Shown piece after piece: positions 20,687-31,539 of a stretch of DNA of 64,000 nucleotides (position 1 is the first letter of the stretch; each line of letters starts with the position of its first letter). The position numbers were made by a program, and so were the translations under genes. The DNA is from Clarkia xantiana subsp. parviflora (taxonomy: Eukaryota > Streptophyta > Magnoliopsida > Myrtales > Onagraceae), in NCBI GenBank assembly GCA_036873135.1, contig JAPTYO010000012.1, forward strand, positions 6,766,090-6,830,089, written 5' to 3'. The notes under the pieces were generated by a model that was not told the DNA's origin, searched no databases, and saw only the letters and a list, made by a program, of their open reading frames with translations.

Positions 20687-21910
20687 AAACAACCTCCAAA
20701 GCAGAATCAAACAAAACCGCCCTCAAGCGGTCAGAAAGGAAGAAATTGGCAGCCTCAGCCGAAAAGGCCTTTCCAAGAAGATATCACAGACTGCATTCCA
20801 TTGAATGCACCACTATCCGTGATAATGAAGAAAATGAAGGATGCGAACATATGGAAAGAGCCGAACAATTTCAGAAAAGGTCCGCTGGGGAAAGACAAAG
20901 ACAAGTGGTGTGAAAACCACGAGGTCTTCGGCCACGAAACGGACAGCTGTGTCAGCCTACGTTCCCGCATTAACAGCTTCGTCCTCAAAGGCAAATTAGA
21001 GCAATTCGTCGATCAAGGCGACAGCCCTCCAAAGAAGACTCAACCAGAGTCATCAAAAATACACAAGGAAGGTCCTTCCACAAGTACAAGTCAAGACGAT
21101 GCTGACATCTGTCACAAGGAGGGACGAGGAAAACCTGTTAGTGACGATGACGTCCCAATCACGGGATTGACAACAAGAACCTTGAAGGCAATAATTGAAA
21201 AGGAGATACACGTCTCCTGGAAAAAGAGACAACCGCAACAAAAGAGGTCATTCCAGTCAAATGCCCAAAGGCTCAAAGAAACCAATCTCGCCAAATGTGT
21301 TCCATTGAACACACCGTTATCTGTCATCTTGAAAGAAATGAAAGAAACCAAGCTATGGAAAAAGCCCTCCAATTTCCGCAAGGGCCCACTGGGAAAAGAT
21401 GAAAGCAAATGGTGTGAAAATCATGAAGTATTTGGCCACGAGACAGAAAGCTGTGATGGATTAAAGCTTCATGTAAACAGCTTGATCTTAGAAGGAAAAA
21501 TGAAGAAGTATATCGACCAAGGCAATAAGCATCAAAGGAAGCCTTGTTTGAAGTCTTCAGAAAAAGGCAAGGGAAAAGAAAAGGCGGATGATAATCCACC
21601 TATGTCCAAACGCCAGAAAAACAACGTCACTTATGGAACCAATTGTGACGACTTATACAATCCTTGGAGCATGAAGGCGGAAGAAACAAATTTCAAACTC
21701 CCGGAAAATAAACTTCACCGCCCACTTGAGCCAACGACTGCCTTCCTTGGCAAAGATGTTGAAGAACAACACAAGCAACGTAAAACTGGGGGGCATGACA
21801 TCAACATTTGTTCATCCCCAAAGGTGGAGATTGAAGAGCTCAACACGCTAGATGCATTGAGAAACTACGTGGCACGTGGCAGAGTCAACAGGCCAACAAA
21901 TCACCTATGA
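20687..21910 (+). pseudogene. Gag nucleocapsid part of element F with duplicated zinc-knuckle module
   Basis: Same frame as the N-terminal part after stops at 20645 and 20684. It contains two copies of a ~75-residue module that starts PLN.PLSVI (near 20800 and 21303). The module passes through NFRKGPLGKD to a zinc knuckle KWCENHEVFGHET-SC and ends LEQFVDQG or MKKYIDQG. The copies are about 503 bp apart. This module corresponds to the single NC region of element B (YCRYNRANGHDTENC...GKLKEFV). Frame and key Cys/His residues are kept in both copies. The C-terminal ~110 residues are unrecognised. Confidence 0.75.
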
Positions 21911-22829
21911 GGACGTCAAACACATCAGCAATCCCTTTATCTCCCTTATCTCCTTTTTCGCATATCTATTTTAAAATCTTTTTAGATTAAGTACAACTTA
22001 TGCTTATTAGCCTCAGTACTTTTCAAAAGAAGTGATCAGTAGACGCTTTCTTGTAATCCGTTGTGCGAACTCCAAATATCTAATAAAGGTTAAATCTACT
22101 TTCTTAGGTACATTATTATGACGCATATTACCTTGGAATAATGCCAAGTAGCAACTACGCACATAATAATCGCGTCAACAACACAAAGCCTCAAGCATTC
22201 TATACGCGCAAGACTAAAAATCGTGTCGCAATAATAAATAAGGCGTGGGCATTACCCAAGGGCAGATCATGCACTATTAGAAGATGAAACAATAAAAACC
22301 ATCAGGAAACAGCGATACAACTGCCAAGCGACTTGGGGGGCACCAAGCTGACAAATGCTCGGCATTCTACCTAACATATATACATACCTATCATGATCCG
22401 CACATATCGCGTCCGCACTCAGGGAAGTTTCCTACACAAACAAGGAATCCTTGCATCATATTTCTTTACTTTATTTATTATATGCATGACTAAAAAGAAA
22501 ATTTCATGACTCCATAGTTTTGTAAACTTATAAAAATGGAAATTATCTGACAAAAGCAACTCTGTTCGTAGGTACATGCTACACTACGATTACTACATGA
22601 GAATTACGCCAAGTAGTAACCTATGCACAAAAATCTACTTCAACAATACAAGCTAAGCATTGTGTTCAAGAAGGGATTTATGGTATACAACGCCAACATA
22701 TCAATTATCAACGCCAACAAGGGAGTTTATTTTTCTATTCATAACATTGGCGTCTATCTCAAGAAGGTGCCGGCAACACAGAGCCATCGCGCTATGTGCA
22801 CAGTCAACTTATATATCGCAATGACAACT
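21911..22829. other. Non-coding region of element F
   Basis: About 920 bp after the gag frame. I see no gene or clear repeat, only AT-rich DNA typical of the internal 3' part of gag-only elements. Confidence 0.5.
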
Positions 22830-23110
22830 TGTGGATTATCTATCAAAATGACGACTATTCCAGAGGCGTCAACTACAAGCAATACTTTGGAAAAACACCA
22901 AGGTCTACTATCAAAATGGCGACTATTCCAGAGGCGTCAACTACAAGCAATACTTTGGAAAAACACCAAGGTCTACTATCAAAATGACGACTATTCCAGA
23001 GGCGTCAAGTACAAGCAATACCTTGGAATAACACCAAGGTCTACTATCAAAATGACGACTATTCCAAAGGCGTCAACTACAAGCAATATCTTGGATTAAC
23101 ACCAAGATCT
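22830..23110 (+). repeat. 69-bp tandem repeat, four copies (element F)
   Basis: Units start near 22840, 22909, 22978 and 23047, with the core AAATGACGACTATTCCAGAG and CAATACTTTGGAAAAACACC. The unit length (69) is a multiple of three, so an open frame (22623-23099) runs through it with a 23-residue repeat. No start context or homology supports real coding. Confidence 0.85.
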
Positions 23111-23329
23111 ACTATCAAAAGTAGCATGTTGAGGTATCCTCTTTGTAAAGACAAACCCCATGTTTACTTCTAAAAAATGACATGCTGTGACATCTCTTGT
23201 TAGAGGCAAATCCTCATGTTCATAGCCATTCCCTGGATTCAGAACAGGATGGGCAAATACAATACGGGACTGATCACCCCATAAGTGGCGGAAATTCTCT
23301 TGTTAGACAACGACCCCACGCTACAACAA

Positions 23330-23530
23330 GTGTGAATTCCTGTTTAAAGGGTTCACTCTTTATGGTGAATGTCTTCTTGTTAGATGACAATCCCATACTA
23401 TGAATTCCTATTTAAAAGGGTTCACTCTATACGGCGAACGTCCTCTTGTTAGATGACAATCCCGTACTATGAATTCCTGCTTGAGGGTTCACTCTTTATG
23501 GCAAAAGTCCTCTTGTTAGATGACAATTTC
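23330..23530. repeat. Short tandem repeat, about three copies (element F)
   Basis: ~65-70 bp units with GGGTTCACTCTTTATGG and TCTTGTTAGATGACAAT at about 23345, 23415 and 23485. The following stretch, 23531-25479, shows no gene; short frames there have no recognisable domain. Confidence 0.75.
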
Positions 23531-25479
23531 GTATTACAGATTTTCAGACCGTGTTGCATGTTTCCTGGACGCAGAAAGCATGCATCACAATTCATATTTT
23601 CAAAAAGTGTTATGTGGTCCCTGGACGCAGGAATCATGTATCACAAATATTTTTTCAAATACTGTGTGTATCACGAACTTTTTTAGGGTTCACAAACATC
23701 TTTTCAAAAACCAAAATGTTTTTACGTATGCTTCCCCAACGTGGGTTGATACACGCTGGCAGGTGCGCACCCTGTTTAAAACTCATAAAATTTACAAGTC
23801 GAGTCTTGTACAACGTCGCCTTAGAGTGGAACTAAGAGACGGTATAAACTAGTATCTTTCTTAGCCAAGATAATACCTTTCAAATACACTACTTGTTAAG
23901 AAATATTGGTATACGCAAAATACTTGGCAGGTTGCAACATATATAGCGGCAAACTATTCAGGAAAGAAGGGCAATATGCGTAATGCATCATGCAAGCAAT
24001 CAGGAGAGCATCTCAAATCATCAATCAAGAAGTGGCTAATGGTCACGGCTGCAGAGACTACATCTATGATTACTATCCACATCAAACAAAAACCTACAAT
24101 GCGCAAGTCGCAACATCCTATGCTCTATCCATCTTGCCATGCCTTGGAATCTAACCAAGAGGGGCGATCATAACACTCAACAATGAGCGACATACAGTCG
24201 CAACTATGGACATCATGTTCATGATCTAAGGATATCTATCCTATCTTTCAAATCCAAAGCATATGGACGGCATAGATAACTCAAGGTATGGAATATTACT
24301 AACAAGTTATCACATGATTATTATTGAAAACAGGTCCAGGTGACGAAATATCATGCAAGCAAAGGCATGAACAAAGATTTATCAACACAACATCAAAGGG
24401 TTCAACATGCTGGAAGCAGACAACCCGACACCAACCAAGAGTTAACATCATCTCTAAGGACCTATGGCAAAGAATTCATAACATCAAATGCAATGTCGTC
24501 ATCCACACAAAGGACACGACAAGAATGATTGTTTCAACATTCAACACAACATAGCTCTTCAACATAAGGGCGACAATAAGCAATATGGGCATCAAAATCA
24601 GCAATCAACAAATACTTACCTCAATAGGAGTAACGCTCCTCCTTGGGCCGGTCCCTCGACCGGGGGGAAGAAGACACCACTGCACAACCCTCAAATCTAT
24701 TTCCTTTATCACAAGAAGGAATTAGCACGGTCATGCTCGGCATAAAGAACTAAGAATCGCTCGAGGAACGCGCCCCTGCGTCGGAGCTTTCGAGAATTAT
24801 GCTAAAAACAGAAGCTGCAGCCAGCAATAACTTGGAAAATTAACAAGTTCAAAGAAGATACAATGAGACGTCTTACTCACAAGCCCTTTACCGCGACCGT
24901 GTCCGAAGACTCCAGAGTAGCGGGGGCACTTGTATGGACATTCCTCCCAACAAATGGATTTCTGTACACATCAGCTATCTGCAAAGACAAGCTTTTTCCC
25001 ATCAAGATGGAGATAGTGGACTTACTCATGATAACATCCGTAGGAAGACTAATTCTGACAAGAAGACAACAAGATCCGATATCCTGGAAAATGCAACCAA
25101 CAATCCAGTCAGTGCAACACTTATGCAAGCATTTATGCAACAGACGCTCCATGTGAGACAACCATGTACGTACAAGACTCGTTAGTCTTCATGCAACAAG
25201 TAACAAGCATCACGCAAGAGGGGCAACCTCTTCAACACATTAACCTTGCATGACAACACCGAGCTCATACTCGTAGCATACAAGATTACAATGGTGGAAT
25301 ATTTTCTAAGTACTTTGCTCAGGATGACAGTCAGCATATTGCAAGCTGTCAGCATACAACCACGTGTCAGCATATTATCAGGAGGTGGCATATAACCTGT
25401 GTTCGCATCAAGCATACGGATACAGCATACATAGCCAGGGATGGTGAAAAGATTCTAAGTGCGGGGGCAAATACGCACA

Positions 25480-25805
25480 CACAGTGTACGTACATACATG
25501 TCGACAAGGAGAAAATATTTTCTAAGTGTTTCCATGTACGTACATACATGTCGACAAGGATGCATGTCGACAAGGAGAAAATATTTTCTAAGTGTTTCCA
25601 TGTACGTACATACATGTCGACAAGGATGCACGTCGACAAGGAGAAAATATTTTCTAAGTGTTTCCATGTACGTACATACATGTCGACAAGGAGAAAATAT
25701 TTTCTAATGTTTCCATGTATGTACATACATGTCGACAAGGATGCATGTCAACAAGGAAAAAGTATTTTCTAAGTGTTTCCATGTACGTATATACATGTCG
25801 GCAAA
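25480..25805. repeat. Tandem repeat with internal palindromes (element F)
   Basis: Five to six units of about 50 or 69 bp. Each contains GTACGTACATACATGTCGAC and GAGAAAATATTTTCTAAGTG. GTACGTAC, TGTCGACA and GAAAATATTTTC are self-complementary, so each unit can fold. Open frames on both strands here are by-products of the repeat. Confidence 0.85.
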
Positions 25806-26382
25806 GATGGATTGCATACAACAAGTAGCTATGCCTCATAAGCACACCTACGACGCTCATCGACAAAGCTCATACGACGACATCTACAAGCATTAGATAT
25901 CGTTTAAATATTTTCTAAGTGTTTTAACATGTTTGCAGGCAACGACCAACGGTCTATACATGATGCTCAACAATACATCGCCTAAGCTATCATTACCAAC
26001 ATACAACCATTAAAGTCAACGCGCATAGCAAAGTTGATACGTGCAATAAAATTGGCCAACGTCCCAAGAAGCTATCATGCAAGCGGTGCGATTAACGTGA
26101 CGAACCGCGAAGAGCAAACACGACAACACTTAGGAAAAATATTTTTCTAAGGCATCAAAACAACAAACGAATACCCCCAAAGACGTTTGGCAACTTCCGA
26201 CAACCAACAAACCCGTTAAGGGAAAAAACTACACGTACCGACCAAAAGGCTTTTACGCGAAGGCATGGGGGCAATATGTCTGATGGGGAATTTTACCACG
26301 ACTATGCACGGAGGTAAAAATCGTCTAAGGCATGGGCTAACGACGATAGCAGCAACGAACAACCAGCAATTATTCAAAACTC

Positions 26383-26504
26383 CCTCCACATCGTTCTTGG
26401 GCAGGAAAGCTATTGAGGTATGTGTACATTATTTCGCTGCGTAGTTAGATTACTTGCATGTACACGTTTAGCATTCCGTAGTATTACGTCCCCGTAATCC
26501 AACA
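26383..26504 (+). repeat. E1 5' LTR, second fragment
   Basis: AACTCCCTCCACATCG...CGTAATCCAACA, aligning with 34919-35045 of the 3' LTR with about five changes. Confidence 0.88.
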
Positions 26505-26505
26505 G

Positions 26506-26517
26506 TGGTATCAGAGC
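26506..26517 (+). other. Primer binding site of element E1
   Basis: TGGTATCAGAGC one base after the LTR end: the standard complement of plant initiator methionine tRNA, as in most Ty1/copia elements. Confidence 0.92.
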
Positions 26518-26521
26518 ATGG

Positions 26522-27264
26522 TTAGGAGTTCTTAAATTTTTTGATGAACTGATGTTCTTGAATTTTTACAAAAACCGAAAACTTTTGTTTATGACACCAA
26601 AGTATTTCTGAAAATTTGAACAAGAAAACATGTGTTTGATCTTTAAAAACTTGAAATTTTCGGTATTTACATGTTTTTATAGATCAAAACCGAAAATTTA
26701 GTTTAAATTTGAGTTTGATGTTCATGATCTTCAAGAACATGATGAGTTTTATCAAGAACACTTTTTGGATTCAAGATCATGATAGAGTTTGATCTTAAAA
26801 TTTGACAATTTTTCCAACTAGACATATTTGTGCCGAAAACCCTAGGGGTATTTAAGGTAAAAAATATAATTTTCTTGGGCACCAAGTATTAAAATTCGGC
26901 CGACCTAAATTATAGATATAGGTTGCCATATTTTAATTTTATTAAAAGGTAACAACATATCTATAAGTTGGAAATATGGATAGGTTCACAATATAATATA
27001 ATATTGAAATATATATTAACTATCAATATATACAGATAATAGAAATGGTTAATATATATTGATAGATTTACTTGCTATAAAAGATTAAGAAAATATATTG
27101 TCTACATATATTTTAATCCCTAAAGATATATTTGACAATAATTATATATATATATATATAAGTATCGCCGAAATTTTTATATATATGTTTATATTGTTAA
27201 TTGATTTACATCTTAAGGATAGAATCTTGACAATATTTATATATATGTTTAAATATGTGCCGAG

Positions 27265-27319
<55 letters not shown>

Positions 27320-29388
27320 CAATATTGAAAATTATTTTATATAATTAATATTTCTTGGTGGCTAAGTTAAATTTTTGGTGGATTTTAAAACTCTATTTAG
27401 CCCAAGAGAAGCATTTTGGCCGAACCCACCAGGGTTCATGGGCCAATCCAATTTGCATTAACGGAGCGGGTGAAACCAATCTGGGTTTTCTTAATCGGAC
27501 CGACCTAGATGGGTAGGGTTGGACCTAGGTAACTAAGTGAATCTAAACTTAACCGTTTTCGAGTGTTGAACCGAACTCTTATTTTATTGAACCGTTTCGG
27601 ACCAAATCAGATTTTTAAAATCGGACCAACCCGAACCGGATTTTAATTTGGACCGAACCAACTTTTAAAATTTTCAAAAATTTTAAAATGTTCAATAAAA
27701 TAGGATGTCAAATTTTAAATCCAAAATGTTTTCGAATTTTAAAATTATCCTAAACAGTGCTATTAGGGTTTGTGTTTTATACACGTTTTCAGTTAAAACC
27801 CTAATGCCTCGTAACGATTATGGGGATGGATCTCAGATATGCATGTTTTTGGGACTGGATTAAATTAGTGGGTTGAATTGCAATTTTTTACTTCCTGCAA
27901 CATATATTAGAAATGTCGTCTTGACTTCGTCAAGCTGGCTGAATAATATATTGCGAGCATTGAGCTCTGGAATTTAAATATATGGTTTGCGCAATAGGAT
28001 AAACATGCTATGCTGATTGAAAATGACTAGAATACATGTCTAGAAATTACGCATGGTTGATTATAAGCATGAATTGCAAAACAACCCCTAATATTTTCAA
28101 AACGTTTTCAAAACCGAAAATTCCAGTCGCCAATTATGCATGATGTGTGCGAAAGTTGCATGTTTTGACACGTATGCTAGAATGTTCAGGTCTAAAAGTA
28201 AGTGATAATTTACTTTACGTAGAATTATGTATGCTAGGAACATTAGACGCATGACGCGTAAGCATGTTGTTTGGTTTGTTCGATATTTATGGCATAATAT
28301 ATTGTTATGCATGCGTAAATTATCGGATAATTCTTTTAAATTAAAAGGGCCTTGGGAAAGCCAAGATCGGGTATGCTTATTTGAAAATTCCCGTTCCGGT
28401 AATTTGCAACAAAATAACTGTTTTCAAAAGACCGATATATTGGATTGAAAACGACAATAGTATGAACGCTTTTCACAACACCCCCTTCCCTCGGTTTACC
28501 GGCGGTCGGTTTGGTTTAGTGACTGAAGGATAACTATTCGTCGTATTCCATCATAATAGATAATCTGATGTTTGTGATTCTGTCAAAATGTTATTGTCTG
28601 CCTGATTTGCATAATCGTCTATGTGAGAGTTGGCTCAATTAATGCGATTCGATATTACTCGCAATCTTGATGGTATTAATTATGATGAATAAAATTGGAG
28701 TGTTTGTTGAACTCTCCACAACGATTCCGAAAAGTGGAGAGGACAACTACGGATGAATACAGTAATCTGTATGATTTTGACAATGATATATGAATGTGAT
28801 AATTTATTTCCCCAAGAATTGGAGTAGGTGCTTTGATGATCTGAATGCATATATGGTGATACATTCAACCTTGGTAAAAAGGGGTTGAAGAAGACTTCAA
28901 TTGAAACCAGACAATGTTATAGCTTAGTATTCCTTCGCATTCGCCTCGGTGGAAACAAGGATGCGAACGCTAAAAATGTTTCGGTTGAATGAGATGGTCT
29001 TCTCTCTCTTTTCATGGATGTCGGCGTAAAACCCGCATCGGGTCTTCAGGATGAAAGGTCAACGTGGAAATGATGTATATGGTTGTCTGATATTGATAGG
29101 ACTCAATAACCTTGAGCCTAATCAAATACAGTAACCATAGCAGTGAAATGGAAACCTTATTTTCTCACCATAGTGAGTTCGAAAGAAGTGAACCATGATC
29201 CGCATAGCAAGAAGAGAACTGGACCGAATAAGTCCTATACGATAATCTGGTGGGTTAAACCCCGTTGATAAAGTGAGTCTCAAATACGCCTCGTAGGTCA
29301 TGTGTATGAAGCTGTAAAATGTTTTATACGGACATAGATCATTTGAAGTGATTCACTCGTGAATTTACTCAGACGAGATGTTCAACAT
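26522..29388 (+). other. E1 leader and decayed gag region
   Basis: About 2.9 kb inside E1 without a usable open frame. It holds a long (TA)n tract (27266-27317), a stretch rich in GGACCGAACC-like motifs (~27,480-27,660) and sequence that aligns in reverse with E2 40,620-42,690. Gag and the start of Pol are expected here by position, but no domain can be read. Confidence 0.6.
27266..27317. repeat. (TA)n microsatellite
   Basis: About 50 bp of nearly perfect TA repeat. A shorter counterpart in E2 is at 42,681-42,698. Confidence 0.95.
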
Positions 29389-30152
29389 TGTTGGATCGCA
29401 GTTGGAACTCCGGTACGGTCTTGACGGCAATCCGAAATCCTTCGCTCCACGCAATCCTGCAATAGGGGATAGACCGGGCGGTGACCCAGAATCCCTCTCC
29501 GATGCTTAAATGAGTATCTCGAATAAACTGGCAAGCAAGAGTCTCAAAAAGCGTATATCAAAACGTATCTCGATCTGAGGTAACTTCTGCCCTTTTATAG
29601 GCGAAGAGCTACCTTAGTTACCTGGAGAACCGCTGGGGGCGGTTAGCCCACGTTCCCGCTTATATCGGCCACGATCCCGCCTATCTCGGCCATGATCTCG
29701 CCTATCTCGGCCACGCTCCGCGTATCTCGGCCATGATCTCGCTTATCTCAGCCACGCTCCGCGTATCTCGGGCATGATCTCGCTTATCTCGGCCACGCTC
29801 CGCGTATCTCGGCCTCAACCTCTGATAGCAAGTCCCGACCAATATCGGGGACTCCAGAGTTATCTCATTGTGTCACCTTTCGGGGCTCCTCGTCATCGTG
29901 ACAGGGCCAAAATTCTCAGGGATTCATCGTCGGGGCCTTCTTAAAGGCATCTCATCGGGGCCTACTTAAAGGCATCTCCTCGGGAGCGCCCAGCTCGCCT
30001 ATCGGGAACGACTCTGTCGGGACCTTTCACCATCGGGACTCCCTCTGTCGGGACCCTTCGTGTTGGTCTTCTTGACCCCTTTTAGGGCCCAGTGGGCCTA
30101 TTCACCGTTTACTCGCCGTTAAAGGGCCTAACGGCCATAGCGAAACCCATCA
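29389..30152 (-). mobile_element. Solo Tat LTR inserted in E1
   Basis: 764 bp, TGTTGGATCGC...GAAACCCATCA, with perfect 5-bp duplication AACAT at 29384-29388 and 30153-30157. It has the conserved GGGTGGTGACCC-type block, the ~20-bp U3 array (ATCTCGGCCACGCTCCGCGT units, 29650-29820) and a TATA box (plus CTTTTATAGG, ~29,592). It is closest to the LTR of element C. The uninterrupted site is seen in E2 (about 40,600-40,620, reverse: TTCAACATGGCTTAAAG). Solo LTRs form by recombination between the two LTRs of a full element. Confidence 0.95.
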
Positions 30153-31539
30153 AACATGACTCAAAGTTCTTGACTATATGCGCCAGAATCATGGATCAAA
30201 TATGCAAACTTCAGATCAAGAACTATACCATTGTCATTTATCGTTCGTTGTTTGTTTCTAAAATTTTGGTTATTGTGAGATTCAGAATTATTGAATAAAG
30301 TAATAGTTGTTCGATTCGAAGCTCAATTTGCTTATCAATTTAACGTCTCGGTTGAACGAGAACGATCCGATACGAAAATACAAATCTACGGGCTAGGACC
30401 AAAATTTGGGCCAGGTAAAAGTGGACGAATAAAACGAAACGACTCACATACTCCATCATCTCTGTCGGTACAACTGAACTGAACATACCCATCGATTGCG
30501 TAGCTAGATTGAAAGATTTAGTAATTCTTATTTGTTAGTACTCCATTTAAAATGATTATTTGCGTAATAATTAAACATGTTCAAATTGGAAGCGAAATGA
30601 TTTAAACCACAGGATAGAACTGGTTTTATGCGTCGTACGCGCGTGTATCTCGAGAGACAAAACACATCGTTTTGAAGTACAAATTTAATAATGAAGTGTT
30701 TTAATGAATGGATGCTGAATTTTCGTTTACAGTCGTTTGGAAATAACTCATTGATGACTACTATATTTAGAAGTATGCTTTAATGCTACTACGATCTAGT
30801 AAGACGTCAACTATGGCATTAAAGCGAGAGGTTAAACGCATAGCCCATGAGGTGGATAAGTCTCTGGATGAGTTAACAAACGAAATGATGTAGTCAGTAA
30901 AACGACTCTCCCACTATAAGCCTTGAACGAAAAGTTTGGCTAAGCAATCATATCATTAAATACTTCGAGAGACATAGTTTAAAATTACATTATGTTAGAA
31001 TTCAACATTAATTGTTCATACGGGATGAAATTAAGTTGACTCACATTAATGTAACACTATGTTCCAACATAATCAGTTGACGCGTTTCCATAAAAGCTAA
31101 AGAATGATACGGGTGAAACCTTATCATTAAACAACATTAATTTGCGGGTTAAATAAGCATTTAATAAGAGTACGGTCTGCTCTTAGAAAATGCAAGTTTA
31201 AAATTAGCTTGGATTAATGGCAACGTGGTCGAACATGACACATTATAGAAATTTGACGTTGGATTTCCAATGCTTTGCGGAACGAAACGAACTAAAGTAC
31301 TACTGATTGGATTATAATGGACAACGGAGATTCTCAGGTCCCACTTACTTTTAGTGGGAGATTGATATAGCATTAGTGAATGACATGGTAAATGATGATG
31401 GAAACGTCCTCATAATAAGTCTTGTGGGAGGGCTCACTCCCCCTCACATAATCATCACTAAATGTTAATGCGAATCAAGTCGGACCTGATAATCATAATG
31501 CTTAACTAATACAACTGCTCATTATTCCAAGTACGAGGG
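30153..31539 (+). other. E1 internal region, decayed
   Basis: Aligns in reverse with E2 38,900-40,620. Integrase-coding sequence would be expected, but no domain remains readable and stops are frequent. Confidence 0.5.

Larger units (their letters stand above)
18693..26382 (+). mobile_element. Element F: non-autonomous gag-only LTR element (TR-GAG-like)
   Basis: About 7.7 kb in the 5' LTR of E1. A left LTR (18693-19528) and a TGGCGCCGTCT primer site are followed by a damaged gag with two zinc-knuckle modules. Then come ~4.3 kb of non-coding sequence rich in tandem repeats, ending in a polypurine-like GGCATGGGGGCAAT (near 26263-26276). No protease, RT, RNase H or integrase similarity is visible. 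The 3' LTR is missing or reduced to about 100 bp (from ~26281, TGATGGGGAATT), and E1 sequence is missing at this junction. This suggests a deletion that removed the F 3' LTR and part of the E1 LTR together. Gag-only plant elements have been named TR-GAG. Confidence 0.75.

Noticed and set aside
22623..23099. 158-codon frame as a gene of element F
   Set aside because: Mostly made of the 69-bp repeat; kept only as a low-interest observation.
25367..25866. Open frames on both strands with repeated segments (KYFLLVDM, KYFLSVSM)
   Set aside because: By-products of the palindromic tandem repeat; no homology or start context.
26506..26521. TGGTATCAGAGC as a sign of an integrated pararetrovirus
   Set aside because: It follows a 5' LTR with a matching 3' LTR and target duplication, and the downstream Pol remnants are Ty1/copia with RNase H after RT; no movement-protein or coat-type domain.
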